Assembly (NCBI RefSeq): GCF_032911445.1
Contig: NZ_JAWJEJ010000001.1
Location: 3,386,950 to 3,450,949, forward strand
Length of the DNA stretch: 64,000 nucleotides
Direction: 5' to 3'
DNA from: Sphingomonas sp. HF-S4
Lineage (GTDB): Bacteria; Pseudomonadota; Alphaproteobacteria; Sphingomonadales; Sphingomonadaceae
Shown here piece after piece: positions 49,207 through 59,019 of this stretch (within the stretch, counting starts at the first letter, position 1; each line of letters starts with the position of its first letter). The notes beneath the pieces were generated by a model. That model ran no database searches. It was not told where the DNA came from and worked only from the letters and a program-made list of their open reading frames with translations. Both the position numbers and the translations under genes were made by a program.

Positions 49207-50336
49207 CGCTTGACCGCCTTCTCCGCACCGATCGCCTGGAGCACCTTGGCCCCGAGAGTGAACATCCAGCGCTGGTTCTTGTAATCGGCATAGCTCTTCT
49301 TGGGCATCGTGAAGTAGCCGCGAAGCTCTTCGCTCGTGATACCCAATTTGCGCGCGATATAGTCGAATTCGTGGTCGATCGTCTCTGGATCATAAGCCGG
49401 ATGCTGGAGCGCTTCGATCGCTTCCTCGCGACGCATCTGCCCTGTCAGAATGAGGCTGGAAAACTGAACGCGCCGCGTATCGTAGCCGAACCGCTCCGGG
49501 AGCCAATAGCCCTCGTAGAAGCGCGTGAAGCGGGATTCGAAGTGCTTCTGCGGATAGGGCTTCCAGCCATAAAGATCCGACAGCGTATTGCGCGCCAGCT
49601 CCTTTGTATAGGGCATCCAGTCGAGCGGCTTGACCACTTCTACCTTGCGGATATAGCGCAGATAAACCTTGTGACGAAGGACGCTGCTAAAAGGATAGGT
49701 CCGCATCGGCACCGATCCGAACTGACGTCGAATGTCGTTCAACTGCCGCATGTCAGTGCCGTAGTAGAGCCACTCGAGCGGATTGCGCACGCACTCAGTG
49801 GCGATATTGCCGCCGTTGAGAATGTACTTGATGTTGTGCTTATCGGCGAAGTTGTACAGCGTCGCTACGAATGCATGATCCTGCGGAATGTCGATGTGCG
49901 GCACGCCTGCCTTGAAAAAGGCAAGCTGGAAGTCGCGCATCTCGTTCCAGTTGATCACCTCGGTGTAGAGATCCAGCCCCAGGCCGTCGACCAAAGCCTG
50001 GATATTACTCACTGCGATATCCGTGTTCCAGCCGCCGTCGACGTGGAATACAAGCGGTCGCAAACCGAAATCCTTGACGGCCTTGTGCAACAGGAAAGAA
50101 CTGTCCAGACCGCCACTCATTCCCAGGATGCAGTCGAAATCGCGACTCTTGCCGTCCTCCTTGATTTTCTCGACCACCTTGGCGAACATCTGCTCACCGG
50201 CGGCATTCGGGTGCCAGTTCGGTTCGACATGTTCCTTGAAGCCACGGCAATGATCGCAAACGCCATTTTCATCGAACGAGATGTGCGAGTCCGACGTGTC
50301 CATCACGCAGTTGGTGCAAATCTGGTACTGTCTCAT
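49203..50336 (-). CDS. N-acetyl sugar amidotransferase (WbpG/WbuX family)
   Basis: This 377-residue PP-loop ATP pyrophosphatase activates a sugar N-acetyl carbonyl with ATP so that ammonia from HisH/HisF can replace oxygen, forming an acetamidino group. PP-loop GMSGGLDSSFLLH lies at about 72-84. N-terminal cysteine pairs CTNCVMD and CDHC likely bind zinc. ILNGGNIATECVRNPLEW and SVPMRTYPFS are family blocks. The start ATG 50336 overlaps the GT2 gene's stop as ATGA. With WecB/WecC present, the likely substrate is a 2-acetamido uronic acid (ManNAcA type), but the target sugar is an inference. Confidence 0.92.
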   Translation of the reverse strand: MRQYQICTNCVMDTSDSHISFDENGVCDHCRGFKEHVEPNWHPNAAGEQMFAKVVEKIKEDGKSRDFDCILGMSGGLDSSFLLHKAVKDFGLRPLVFHVDGGWNTDIAVSNIQALVDGLGLDLYTEVINWNEMRDFQLAFFKAGVPHIDIPQDHAFVATLYNFADKHNIKYILNGGNIATECVRNPLEWLYYGTDMRQLNDIRRQFGSVPMRTYPFSSVLRHKVYLRYIRKVEVVKPLDWMPYTKELARNTLSDLYGWKPYPQKHFESRFTRFYEGYWLPERFGYDTRRVQFSSLILTGQMRREEAIEALQHPAYDPETIDHEFDYIARKLGITSEELRGYFTMPKKSYADYKNQRWMFTLGAKVLQAIGAEKAVKR

Positions 50337-51202
50337 TGCTCGCCGCTTCTGGGTGTTGGGCCGTAATCCTGACGATGCCAGGGCTTGATGTAGCGCCGAT
50401 AGACGCGATGGGCGTCGCGTGCCAGCCTCCACATCTTTCGGGCGGGCACATTCTCGATGGCGCCGTTGCAGTGATGCCGGACGCGGATCCGCGGATCGTA
50501 ATAGGTCAGGAGTCCGCGCTCGGCCAATTGTCGGCTGAGGAAGAACTCTTCCCCCATCATGAAAGTAGGCGCCCAGAGCCGTTCAAATTCGCGGAAGAAC
50601 GCTGCCGTGAGCACGTAGCAGGAGCCATGACCCTGATAGATATACTGTGCAGTGGCATGCCCCTCTTCATCGCGGCGGTCGGTGACCTTGTGCGTGCGGC
50701 GGGCTACCGCTCGGATCAGCTTCGCAAGATGATAGTTGGCGTAATAGAGGTCGTAAATGAGTTCGCGCACGCGGCTGACCCCCGAAACCACATGGGGGTT
50801 TTGCGGCATGCCGTCTAGTGTCTCGACATAGGGGGATATTACTGGGCAATCTGGGCAATCCGCCACCACCTCGCTCAGCCGCTCGCCGAAATCAGGAGGG
50901 AACTCCAGATCGTTGTTGCCGACCACCATCGTCGTCAGGGTGGGATCCACTGCGCGCATCCGGTCGATGCCGCTGTTCAATCCGGCGAAATACCCGATAT
51001 TCTCTTGGTTAAGCACCAAATCGACATTCGCGTGCTCGAGCGCGAGTGCTTCCAGCGCTTCGACGTCCTTGGCTTCGGATCGGTTGTCCACGACAATGAT
51101 GCGTGCGGGGGGACGGCTTCCCGCGTTGAGCGTGCGCACGGCTGCCCGCGTAAAGTGCGCGTTGTTATAGTTTGTGCAGATATAGGCATAGGGCATGCGC
51201 AT
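50333..51202 (-). CDS. GT2 glycosyltransferase
   Basis: This 289-residue GT-A fold enzyme has YICTNYNNAHFTRAAVRTL at the N terminus and donor-binding RIIVVDNRSEAKDVE. The D-x-D-like metal site is in NNDLEFPPDFGE, and the acceptor region includes YIYQGHGSCYVLTAAFFREF and MMGEEFFLSRQLAERG, as in rhamnosyltransferase-like WbbL/GT2 proteins. That resemblance and the presence of rmlABCD make rhamnosyl transfer plausible but unproven. The start is ATG 51202 or ATG 51196. It lies 49 bases from the flippase gene upstream and is coupled to the WbpG-like gene downstream. Confidence 0.88.
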   Translation of the reverse strand: MRMPYAYICTNYNNAHFTRAAVRTLNAGSRPPARIIVVDNRSEAKDVEALEALALEHANVDLVLNQENIGYFAGLNSGIDRMRAVDPTLTTMVVGNNDLEFPPDFGERLSEVVADCPDCPVISPYVETLDGMPQNPHVVSGVSRVRELIYDLYYANYHLAKLIRAVARRTHKVTDRRDEEGHATAQYIYQGHGSCYVLTAAFFREFERLWAPTFMMGEEFFLSRQLAERGLLTYYDPRIRVRHHCNGAIENVPARKMWRLARDAHRVYRRYIKPWHRQDYGPTPRSGEQ

Positions 51203-51251
51203 TCTTTCTAATCGTCTGCGCCGCAGCGCTCGGCCGACGGTCTTGGGGGCG

Positions 51252-52553
51252 TCACGACAGGTCTCCTTGCCCAAGAGGCGTGGGTTGCGGGGTATGCTTG
51301 CGGAGATAGGGCGCGAGCACGAGGGCGAAGAGGAGCGCTTCTGCCAGAAGGAAGCAGATCGCCGCGCCCATCGTCCCGATCAGCCAGGAGAGCAGGAAGC
51401 AAAAGGCGATGTTGCAGATTCCGGTAACGAGAATGGCTGCGAACAGATATCTCCGATGACTCAGGGTATTCAAACCGGCGGTGCCATACATGAAATTTGC
51501 CAAGCCTAGCAGCATGGCGGGCGCCATGATTATGGCCATTGTCTCGACCTGAGGAAGCGCTCGAAATTCCACAAGGCGCGGGAACGACATGCAGGCTAGC
51601 GCATATGCGATCGGAAACGCAACGATGAGCGCTAGGGCCGCGGCGATCTGCGGCAAGGTATAGCGGGCGATCAGACGGGCCACGACCGGGCTCGGCTCGG
51701 TCGCACCGGAAAGCGCGCGCAGGACCTTGGGGAAGAAGAGCTGGCTGAACGGGCGCGTGGATGCCTGCAGCATCTTGATGGTCTTCTCGATCAGTGCATA
51801 GGTCGAGATGCCGGCGGCCGACACGCCGACGATCCCGAGGATCACGACGTTCATTTCTCGATAGAACGAGACCGCGACATTGCCGGCGAATATCTCCTTC
51901 CCCTGGCGAAGCCCGGCAAGGACCGTTCGCAGCCCGACCCAGCGCAACGTGATGCCAAACTGGCGTACGATATGAGCCGTGGAAAGCAAGCCGCCGAGAA
52001 CGAACGGCCCCCCGATCGCGAGCGGTATTAGGGCAGCATCCTCAGGCCCGCGGACACAGGTGAACACGATGGCAAGGGTGGCGACGCGCGAGAGAAGAGT
52101 GAGAATCGCCGCGGCGAAATTGTCTTCGACGGCCTGGTAGAACCAGTAGGAGTGGAATACCTGGCCGAGCGGCACGAGCAGCCACAGCGCCAGCAGGAGG
52201 ATGCCGTCGCCGCGCGCCAGCCAGTAGATCATCAGGAGGAGCGGCGACACCGTCGCGAACAACAGGAGGCGGGCCAGCAGAATCTCGCTCAGGACATCGC
52301 CGAGTGCCTCGCGCTTGGCCTCAGGGCCCAGCCGCGCCAATCTGGCGACGCCATCGACGTCGAAACTGAACAGTACCGCGGCAAGCGCGAGTACGGAGAT
52401 CGCCTCGGTGATGGCGACCTGCGCGTAGGCGGTGACGCCGATGACCGACAGCGCGTACGGCACGATGAGCAGCGGAACGAAGGCATTGCTGCCCTGGATG
52501 CCAATCAGCGCAACAAGATTACGCACCCCAGGGTGCTTGATGAATGAGCGCAC
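51252..52553 (-). CDS. wzx: Wzx-type lipid-linked oligosaccharide flippase
   Basis: This 433-residue integral membrane protein of the MOP superfamily has about 12-14 helices and MATE/Wzx-like polar residues inside helices (FVPLLIVPYALSVIGV, GNVAVSFYREMNVVILGIVG, STYALIEKTIKMLQA). It turns undecaprenyl-linked repeats to the periplasm for Wzy. The start codon is GTG 52553. It is 12 bases from the wecC stop, within the reverse operon running from wecB to the beta-helix gene. Confidence 0.9.
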   Translation of the reverse strand: MRSFIKHPGVRNLVALIGIQGSNAFVPLLIVPYALSVIGVTAYAQVAITEAISVLALAAVLFSFDVDGVARLARLGPEAKREALGDVLSEILLARLLLFATVSPLLLMIYWLARGDGILLLALWLLVPLGQVFHSYWFYQAVEDNFAAAILTLLSRVATLAIVFTCVRGPEDAALIPLAIGGPFVLGGLLSTAHIVRQFGITLRWVGLRTVLAGLRQGKEIFAGNVAVSFYREMNVVILGIVGVSAAGISTYALIEKTIKMLQASTRPFSQLFFPKVLRALSGATEPSPVVARLIARYTLPQIAAALALIVAFPIAYALACMSFPRLVEFRALPQVETMAIIMAPAMLLGLANFMYGTAGLNTLSHRRYLFAAILVTGICNIAFCFLLSWLIGTMGAAICFLLAEALLFALVLAPYLRKHTPQPTPLGQGDLS

Positions 52554-52565
52554 GTTGCGTGCCGA

Positions 52566-53843
52566 TCAGCCGACCGCGCGCGGCGGATCCGCACCGTCCC
52601 ACAGGCCGCGGGTGTCGATCAGTTGAGCCCCAGGCGCCAGATATGCATGCGCGTCTCGGAATGCGGCGTGATCGACAAGCAACAATACGACGTCGGCGGA
52701 CTGCAGTGCCGCTTCGACATCCATCAGCCGAGCGCGGCCCTCAAGCTGGGGCGGTAACGCCTCGATATGCGGCTCCACTGCCAGGACGTCGAGACCAGCC
52801 TCGGCTAGGCGCTCGCAGATTGCCAGCGCCGGGCTCTCGCGCAGATCGTCGATATTGGGCTTGAACGCCAAGCCGAGACAAGCGACGCGAACCGGTGCGC
52901 CATCGCTCTTCCGCGCAGCGGCATCGGCGGTGGCGGCGCGCACTTTCTCAAGCACCCATTTGGGCTTACCGTCGTTTACCTCGCGCGCGGTGCGGATCAG
53001 TTGCGCCTCCTGCGGAGCGGACGACACGATGAACCAGGGATCGACGGCGATGCAATGGCCGCCCACCCCCGGACCGGGCTGGAGGATGTTTACGCGGGGA
53101 TGACGGTTTGCGAGCCGAATCAGCTCCCACACGTTGATGTCCAGCCGGTCACAGATCAGCGAAAGCTCGTTGGCGAACGCGATGTTGACGTCGCGAAACG
53201 CGTTTTCGGTCAACTTGCACATCTCGGCCGTCCGAGCATCGGTGAGAATGCACTCGCCTTCCACGAATAAGGCATAGGCCGCCCGCGCCGCCTCTGCGCA
53301 CGCCGGGGTCAGCCCGCCGATCACGCGATCGTTCTGCACGAGTTCGGTCAAAACGTTGCCCGGCAGCACCCGTTCAGGGCAATAGGCGATCGCGATGTCG
53401 GCCGCGCCTCCTTGCCCCGGCACGGCAAGATCCGGCCGGGCCTCGGCGAGCCATTGCGCGACTTGTTCCGTCGCGCCCACCGGGGACGTCGATTCCAGAA
53501 TTACGGTGTCGCCCCGCTTGAGTACGGGCGCGATCGCCTCGCAGGCGCTTTGAACGAAACGGAGATCGGGGGTGCGATCGCTCAGAAACGGCGTCGGCAC
53601 CGCTATGAGAAAGGTGTCGGCAGGCGCCGGCACGGTCGTTGCTCGCAACCGTCCGGCGGCCACGACCTCCGCCACCATATCGCCAAGCCCGGGCTCGACA
53701 ATGTGGATGCGGCCGTCGTTGATGGTATCGACGGCGTGGCGATTGATGTCGACGCCGATCACCGTGCTTCCCGAGCTCGCGAGCACGGCGGCGGTGGGAA
53801 GGCCGATATAGCCGAGCCCGATCACGGAAAACGTTGCAGTCAT
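52566..53843 (-). CDS. wecC: UDP-N-acetyl-D-mannosaminuronate dehydrogenase
   Basis: This 425-residue NAD-dependent enzyme oxidises UDP-ManNAc twice at C6 to UDP-ManNAcA. N-terminal Rossmann VIGLGYIGLPTAAVLASSG; central STSPVGATEQVA and TENAFRDVNIAFANEL; catalytic Cys in GPGVGGHCIAVDPWF (about residue 262); C-terminal UDP-binding domain with GLAFKPNIDDLRESPA. GGHC followed by IAVDPWF is the WecC rather than Ugd pattern. The start ATG overlaps the wecB stop by one base (TAATG), so both steps are produced together. Confidence 0.94.
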   Translation of the reverse strand: MTATFSVIGLGYIGLPTAAVLASSGSTVIGVDINRHAVDTINDGRIHIVEPGLGDMVAEVVAAGRLRATTVPAPADTFLIAVPTPFLSDRTPDLRFVQSACEAIAPVLKRGDTVILESTSPVGATEQVAQWLAEARPDLAVPGQGGAADIAIAYCPERVLPGNVLTELVQNDRVIGGLTPACAEAARAAYALFVEGECILTDARTAEMCKLTENAFRDVNIAFANELSLICDRLDINVWELIRLANRHPRVNILQPGPGVGGHCIAVDPWFIVSSAPQEAQLIRTAREVNDGKPKWVLEKVRAATADAAARKSDGAPVRVACLGLAFKPNIDDLRESPALAICERLAEAGLDVLAVEPHIEALPPQLEGRARLMDVEAALQSADVVLLLVDHAAFRDAHAYLAPGAQLIDTRGLWDGADPPRAVG

Positions 53844-55003
53844 TACGCGTCAGGTCCTTCGTTCAGGGCTCGTCCTAGCGACCAGGCGATCAGGCCATCG
53901 ACGATCCGGCCGCTTGCGGCGCCATCACCATAGGGATTATGCGCGAAGCTCATCCGGGCATATTCGGCTTGGTCGGTAAGTAGCTGGCGGATCGCTGCCA
54001 CAATTGCTTCGACATTGGTGCCCACCAGCTTGACCGTGCCGGCCTCCACGGCCTCGGGACGTTCCGTGGTATCCCGCATCACCAGCACCGGTTTGCCCAG
54101 CGAGGGCGCCTCCTCCTGGACCCCGCCGGAATCGGTCAGCAGCAGATGCGCCCGATCCATCAGGTACACGAACGGAAGATAGTCTTGGGGCGCGATGAGG
54201 TGAACGTTCGGGATGCCGGCGAGCAGTCGATTGACCGGTTCCTGGACGCTCGGGTTCAGATGGACGGGATAGACGATGTCGACGTCGGGGAAGTCGGCCG
54301 CGACCGTCGCGAGCGCCTCGCAAATCCGCTCGAACCCGCCGCCGAAGCTTTCGCGGCGATGCCCGGTCACGAGAACCATGCGTCGATCGTCGGACAGGGG
54401 CGGCAGATCACGCGCGATCGCAGCGCGCAGTTCGCCATTCTCGCGCAGGCGACCGACCACCTGGAGCAACGCATCAATCACCGTGTTCCCGGTCACCAGG
54501 ATCGCTGCCTCGTCAACGCCTTCGCGGTGCAAATTGGCCGCCGACGAGACGGTCGGAGCGAAGTGCAATGTTGCGAGCGCCCCGGTCAGCTTGCGATTAC
54601 CCTCCTCGGGCCAGGGAGAATAAAGGTTGCCTGTCCGGAGCCCGGCTTCGACATGGCCCACGGGAATCTGATGATAATAGGCTGCCAGGCTTGCCGAGAA
54701 CGTCGTTGCGGTGTCGCCATGGATCAGGACGATATCCGGCGTGAATTCCCGCAACACGTCACGCATCCCGAGCAGCACCGCAGCGGTTACGTCGCTCAGA
54801 TCCTGTTTCGGGCGCATGATCGCAAGGTCATGGGCAACGTCGAGGTTGAATAGACGGAGCACTTGATCGAGCATCTGGCGGTGCTGGCCGGTCACGCAGA
54901 TCCGGCATTCGAACCGAGGGTCACTGGCGAGTAGCAGCGCGAGCGGCGCCATTTTGATCGCTTCGGGACGCGTCCCAAAGACCAGCATCACTTTGATCGA
55001 CAT
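53843..55003 (-). CDS. wecB: UDP-N-acetylglucosamine 2-epimerase (non-hydrolysing)
   Basis: The enzyme converts UDP-GlcNAc to UDP-ManNAc. The 386 residues contain [14 protein letters not shown] at the N terminus, [31 protein letters not shown] near 95-125, [10 protein letters not shown] and the UDP-binding [16 protein letters not shown] near 285-300. It is the first gene of the long reverse operon. ATG 55003 is chosen; ATG 55024 would add seven residues. With wecC it supplies the uronic acid donor of the repeat unit. Confidence 0.95.
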   Translation of the reverse strand: MSIKVMLVFGTRPEAIKMAPLALLLASDPRFECRICVTGQHRQMLDQVLRLFNLDVAHDLAIMRPKQDLSDVTAAVLLGMRDVLREFTPDIVLIHGDTATTFSASLAAYYHQIPVGHVEAGLRTGNLYSPWPEEGNRKLTGALATLHFAPTVSSAANLHREGVDEAAILVTGNTVIDALLQVVGRLRENGELRAAIARDLPPLSDDRRMVLVTGHRRESFGGGFERICEALATVAADFPDVDIVYPVHLNPSVQEPVNRLLAGIPNVHLIAPQDYLPFVYLMDRAHLLLTDSGGVQEEAPSLGKPVLVMRDTTERPEAVEAGTVKLVGTNVEAIVAAIRQLLTDQAEYARMSFAHNPYGDGAASGRIVDGLIAWSLGRALNEGPDA

Positions 55004-55260
55004 CGCCGAAGCCGCAGCTCCCATCCCCGGAAAGGCTCGCGCACTGCCACAAAGTCTTTGTAGCGGCTACCCCGCACCGCACAACTTTCTCCGCGGGTGA
55101 TTGGCGTACACGAACTGAGCTCGCTTGTTTCGGCTTCGCAGTGAAGGTAACTGCGCGAGCAAAGGTCATGCTCGTCGCGCGTCGTGGCAGTTGCGCTTCT
55201 AGACCCCGCGACGCCCCTTGGGCAACCGGCGCTCGTGGCCCCGAAGGATTTCTGACGACT
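55004..55260. promoter_or_regulatory. Divergent control region between wecB and the pglF-like gene
   Basis: This 257-base non-coding stretch separates the reverse operon (wecB onward) from the forward dehydratase operon. It contains the perfect palindrome ACAAAG-T-CTTTGT at 55049-55061, 46 bases before the wecB start. No clear -35/-10 pair is seen in either direction. It is the best candidate for the main switch of the locus. Confidence 0.4.
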
Positions 55261-57183
55261 ATGGTTGAATCGATTGTTACGCCCCTGCTCGCGTTGCCGC
55301 GAGTCTTGAAGCGAGTCATTTCGATTGTCGTCGATACGGCGTTCTGCACGCTGGCAGTCTGGCTGGCATATTATCTCCGCCTAGGCGAGTTCGTGACTCT
55401 GGCTGGCCGGCCGACTGTGGCGGTCATCGCGTCGGTGTGCCTGGCTATTCCGATGTTCGTCGTGTTCGGGCTGTACCGTGCAGTGCTGCGCTATGCCGGG
55501 CAGGGAATCATCTGGGCGACCATCGGCGCCTGCGCGAGCTACGGAATCGTCTACGCGTCGATCTTCTCGATGTACGGGGTCGAGAGCATTCCGCGCACGG
55601 TGGGGATCATCCAGCCGCTGCTGCTCTTCGCGCTGGTCTTTCTGTCGCGTACCGGTGCCAGCTACTGGTTGGGCGGCGCGTATCGCAAGCTGAGCCGACC
55701 CGCCCCCTCGGATCGCACGTTGATCTATGGCGCGGGGATGTCGGGCCAGCAGCTAGCCGCGGCCATTACTGATGCCGGCAGCATGAAGGTCGTCGGTTTC
55801 CTCGACGACAACCGATCCCTGCACGGCCGCACCGTCGGTGGTGTGCGGGTCTATGATCCATGCGCGCTCGATACGATTCTTACGCGGTTCGACATCCACC
55901 ATGTGCTGCTCGCGATCCCGTCGGCCTCGCGCAAGCGCCGCAACGACATCATCGCGGAGCTACGCGAGGCGCAGGTCGAGGTACGCACCTTGCCCGGCGT
56001 ACTCGATCTCGCGAACGGGACGGTCAAGATCGACGACTTGCGTCCACTGTCGATCGACGATCTGCTGAGCCGCGAGCCGGTTCCCCCGGAAAGCGAACGG
56101 CTGTCCCGCAAGGTATCCGGCCAGGTGGTGTTGGTTACCGGCGCCGGCGGATCGATCGGCAGCGAGCTTACCCGCCAGGTGATGGCACTCAATCCCAGCC
56201 GCCTGCTGCTAATCGAAACCAGCGAATATGCGCTATACTCGATCCACCGCGAGCTTGAGGACCTGAACAGTGCAGGTTGCGAGCTGGTGCCGCTGCTCGG
56301 ATCGGTCACCGATCGGGAACGCATGGCGGAGATCTTCCGCACCTGGCGCCCACAGCAGGTCTATCATGCCGCAGCATTCAAGCATGTACCTCTGGTCGAG
56401 CACAATATCGTGGAAGGCGTGCGAAACAACGCGCTCGGAACGTTGGTGGTCGCGCAGCTCGCGCTCGAATATGGCGTCGACAATTTCGTCCTGGTCAGCA
56501 CCGACAAGGCGGTACGTCCGTCAAACACGATGGGCGCTTCCAAGCGCCTCGCCGAGTTGATCCTGCAGGGACTTGCCTCGACGGGGCCACAGACCTGTTT
56601 CTCGATGGTCCGTTTCGGCAACGTCCTCGGCTCGAGCGGGTCGGTCGTGCCACTTTTCCGCGAGCAGATCCGCAATGGCGGCCCGGTGACGATCACCCAT
56701 GTCGAAATGACGCGCTATTTCATGACGATCCCGGAGGCAGCGCAATTGGTCATGCAGGCCGGCGCCATGGCGCAGGGCGGCGAGGTCTTTGTCTTGGACA
56801 TGGGGGAACCCGTGCGGATCCTGGATCTCGCCCGCAACATGATCGAGCTGTCCGGCCTGACGGTGAGTGACGCGGAAGGCGGCGGTGGCGACATCCAGAT
56901 TCGCGCAATCGGCCTGCGGCCGGGAGAGAAGCTTTACGAGGAACTGCTGATCGGCAACGATCCGCAACCGACCGAACATCCCCGTATCATGATGGCTACG
57001 GAGAAGTGTATGTCCTGGCCAGTGCTTCAGGAGCATCTCGACAGCATGAGCGGTCATATCGCGGCGCACGACGTTGTCGAGATCCGGCGGTTGCTCTTGC
57101 AGCTAGTCGAAGAATTCACGCCAAGCGACGGACTGGTGGACTGGATACACCTGGCTGCGGACCTGCGGCAGGGGAAGGAGTGA
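55261..57183 (+). CDS. Membrane-bound nucleotide-sugar 4,6-dehydratase (PglF/WbpM-like)
   Basis: This 640-residue SDR enzyme converts UDP-GlcNAc to the 4-keto-6-deoxy sugar. Four N-terminal TM helices (about 15-130) are followed by a first CoA-binding-like domain (DRTLIYGAGMSGQQLAAAI). The dehydratase domain has LVTGAGGSIGSELTRQVM near 295, STDKAVRPSNTMGASKRLAE near 425 (active site M-x3-K in place of Y-x3-K, as in WbpM/PglF) and RPGEKLYEELL. The start ATG 55261 is chosen by fold. One base separates it from the aminotransferase gene. Followed by PglE-, PglD- and PglC-like genes, so it probably starts UDP-di-N-acetylbacillosamine synthesis. Confidence 0.93.
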   Translation: MVESIVTPLLALPRVLKRVISIVVDTAFCTLAVWLAYYLRLGEFVTLAGRPTVAVIASVCLAIPMFVVFGLYRAVLRYAGQGIIWATIGACASYGIVYASIFSMYGVESIPRTVGIIQPLLLFALVFLSRTGASYWLGGAYRKLSRPAPSDRTLIYGAGMSGQQLAAAITDAGSMKVVGFLDDNRSLHGRTVGGVRVYDPCALDTILTRFDIHHVLLAIPSASRKRRNDIIAELREAQVEVRTLPGVLDLANGTVKIDDLRPLSIDDLLSREPVPPESERLSRKVSGQVVLVTGAGGSIGSELTRQVMALNPSRLLLIETSEYALYSIHRELEDLNSAGCELVPLLGSVTDRERMAEIFRTWRPQQVYHAAAFKHVPLVEHNIVEGVRNNALGTLVVAQLALEYGVDNFVLVSTDKAVRPSNTMGASKRLAELILQGLASTGPQTCFSMVRFGNVLGSSGSVVPLFREQIRNGGPVTITHVEMTRYFMTIPEAAQLVMQAGAMAQGGEVFVLDMGEPVRILDLARNMIELSGLTVSDAEGGGGDIQIRAIGLRPGEKLYEELLIGNDPQPTEHPRIMMATEKCMSWPVLQEHLDSMSGHIAAHDVVEIRRLLLQLVEEFTPSDGLVDWIHLAADLRQGKE

Positions 57184-57184
57184 C

Positions 57185-58360
57185 ATGATTGGTAGCAAAA
57201 GCATTTGGCCGAGCTTCACCGAGGAGGAAGCCGATGCCGTGGCGGCAGTGATCCGATCCAATCGGGTCAATTACTGGACCGGCGAGATCGGCCGTGCCTT
57301 CGAGCGCGAGTTTGCAGTCTGGACGGGGTCGAGCCGTGCCGTGGCGCTCGCCAACGGGACGCTCGCCCTCGATGTCGCGCTCAAGGCGCTCGGGATCGGC
57401 GCGGGAGACGAAGTGATCGTGACGCCGCGCACCTTTATCGCCTCGATCTCCTGCGTCGTGAACGCGGGTGCAACGCCGATATTCGCCGACGTCGACCGCG
57501 ACAGCGGCAACATCAGTGCGGCGACGATCGAGGGTTGCATCACCGATCGCACGCGCGCGATCATCCCGGTGCACCTCGCCGGATGGCCCTGCGACATGGA
57601 CGCCATCATGGAACTGGCGAACCGCCACGGCATCGCCGTAATCGAGGATTGCGCACAGGCGCATGGCGCGCGGGTCGGCGATCGCAGCGTGGGCAGCATC
57701 GGCCATGTCGGTGCGTGGTCGTTCTGTCAGGACAAGATCATGACCACCGGTGGAGAAGGGGGTATGGTCACGACCAACGATCCGGCGCTCTGGTCGTCGA
57801 TGTGGTCGTTCAAGGATCATGGCAAGAGCTGGGAAGCAGTGTACGAGCGCACGCACCCGCCCGGTTTTCGCTGGGTGCATGATAGCTTCGGCACCAACTG
57901 GCGTATGCTGGAAGTGCAGGCGGCGATCGGGCGCATCCAGTTGGGGCGTGTGGCATCGTGGACCTTGCGCCGTACCGAGATCGCGATGCGCTTTGCCGAA
58001 GCGCTCGCGCCGTTCGAATCTGCCGTGCGGGCTCCGCTTCCCGGTCCGAAGCAGACTCATGCTTTCTATCGCTTCTACGCCTATGTTCGGCCCGAAGGCC
58101 TCGCCCCGGACTGGTCACGGGATCGCATCGTCGAGGCGCTCGTCGCAGAGGGTGTGCAGGTATTGCACGGCACCTGTTCCGAGGTCTATCTCGAAAAGGC
58201 GTTCGACGGTACCCCGTTCAAGCCGGTCGAGCGTTTGCCCATCGCGCGCGAACTCGGCGAAACCAGCCTGATGTTCCTCACCCATCCGACGATGGAGGAT
58301 GCCGAACTGGATCGCGCCGTCACTGCGATCCGGTCTGTGCTCACAAAAGCCGCTAAGTGA
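57185..58360 (+). CDS. PLP-dependent sugar aminotransferase (DegT family, PglE-like)
   Basis: This 391-residue fold-I aminotransferase adds an amino group to the 4-keto sugar made by the preceding dehydratase. LANGTLALDVALKALGIGAG, DEVIVTPRTFIASISCVVNAGA and VIEDCAQAHGARVG (PLP-ring Asp) are present, with the PLP Lys in FCQDKIMTTGGEGGMV (about residue 186). Residues HDSFGTNWRMLEVQAAIG match the active-site loop. It follows the dehydratase stop by one base. Its 3' end faces the convergent acetyltransferase gene, 22 bases away. Homologues vary in donor (GDP- or UDP-sugars), so PglE-like use is inferred from the neighbours. Confidence 0.92.
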   Translation: MIGSKSIWPSFTEEEADAVAAVIRSNRVNYWTGEIGRAFEREFAVWTGSSRAVALANGTLALDVALKALGIGAGDEVIVTPRTFIASISCVVNAGATPIFADVDRDSGNISAATIEGCITDRTRAIIPVHLAGWPCDMDAIMELANRHGIAVIEDCAQAHGARVGDRSVGSIGHVGAWSFCQDKIMTTGGEGGMVTTNDPALWSSMWSFKDHGKSWEAVYERTHPPGFRWVHDSFGTNWRMLEVQAAIGRIQLGRVASWTLRRTEIAMRFAEALAPFESAVRAPLPGPKQTHAFYRFYAYVRPEGLAPDWSRDRIVEALVAEGVQVLHGTCSEVYLEKAFDGTPFKPVERLPIARELGETSLMFLTHPTMEDAELDRAVTAIRSVLTKAAK

Positions 58361-58382
58361 CCCCTCGGAGACTTCGGCGACC

Positions 58383-59015
58383 TCAGCGCGGCTGCATCGG
58401 CCGCGCTGGGTTGCCGATCACGGTCTCGCCGGGGGCGACATCCTTGGTCACGACGGCGCCCATCCCGATCACCGCGCCCCGCCCGATTTTCAGCGGCTTG
58501 TCCGGCATGCCCTGCTTCAGAATTGCGCCGGTCCCGATATAGGCGTGATCGTCGATATGGACATTGCCATTGCATTTCACTCCCGGCGCAAACGTCACAT
58601 AGTCGCCGATCACGCAGTCATGCGCTACATAGGCGTAGATGTTGGCGTGGAAGTGCCGTCCGATCCGCACGTCGGAGGTCAAATGGGTGAATCCGCACAG
58701 GATGCTCCCATCTCCAATCTCGACATTGTCCAGCGAGCAAGCGTTCGAGGCCCGCACGTCAATGATTTCGACGCCATTTTCGGCGCAGCGGGTCGCTAGT
58801 TTCTCGCGCACGGCGGAATTGGCGATGGCGATGACCGCTTGCTTCTGCGGCTCGGGCCGCGCCAGGAACGCGTCGAACGACAGGACTTGCTCTGAACCAG
58901 CCACCCCATCGTCAACGAAAACGATTGCTGTGTCGCGGTCGCCATGTTGCAAGCGCACGAGCGGCATGACTTCCCGGCCGAAGCCGCTGGCTCCGTAGAC
59001 TGCTATACAACGCAT
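58383..59015 (-). CDS. Sugar O/N-acetyltransferase (PglD-like, left-handed beta helix)
   Basis: This 210-residue enzyme has an N-terminal Rossmann-like sugar-binding domain (IAVYGASGFGREVMPLV) and a C-terminal hexapeptide-repeat helix (SLDNVEIGDGSILCGF, NIYAYVAHDCVIGDYVTFAP with the catalytic His, HIDDHAYIGTGAILKQG, GRGAVIGMGAVVTKDV). PglD proteins acetylate the C4 amine of UDP-bacillosamine precursors. ATG 59015 is chosen because GAGAGGA lies 7 bases upstream; the upstream ATG 59033 would overlap the PglC-like gene by 14 bases. The two genes are co-transcribed and converge on the aminotransferase gene. Confidence 0.9.
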   Translation of the reverse strand: MRCIAVYGASGFGREVMPLVRLQHGDRDTAIVFVDDGVAGSEQVLSFDAFLARPEPQKQAVIAIANSAVREKLATRCAENGVEIIDVRASNACSLDNVEIGDGSILCGFTHLTSDVRIGRHFHANIYAYVAHDCVIGDYVTFAPGVKCNGNVHIDDHAYIGTGAILKQGMPDKPLKIGRGAVIGMGAVVTKDVAPGETVIGNPARPMQPR

Positions 59016-59019
59016 TGCG

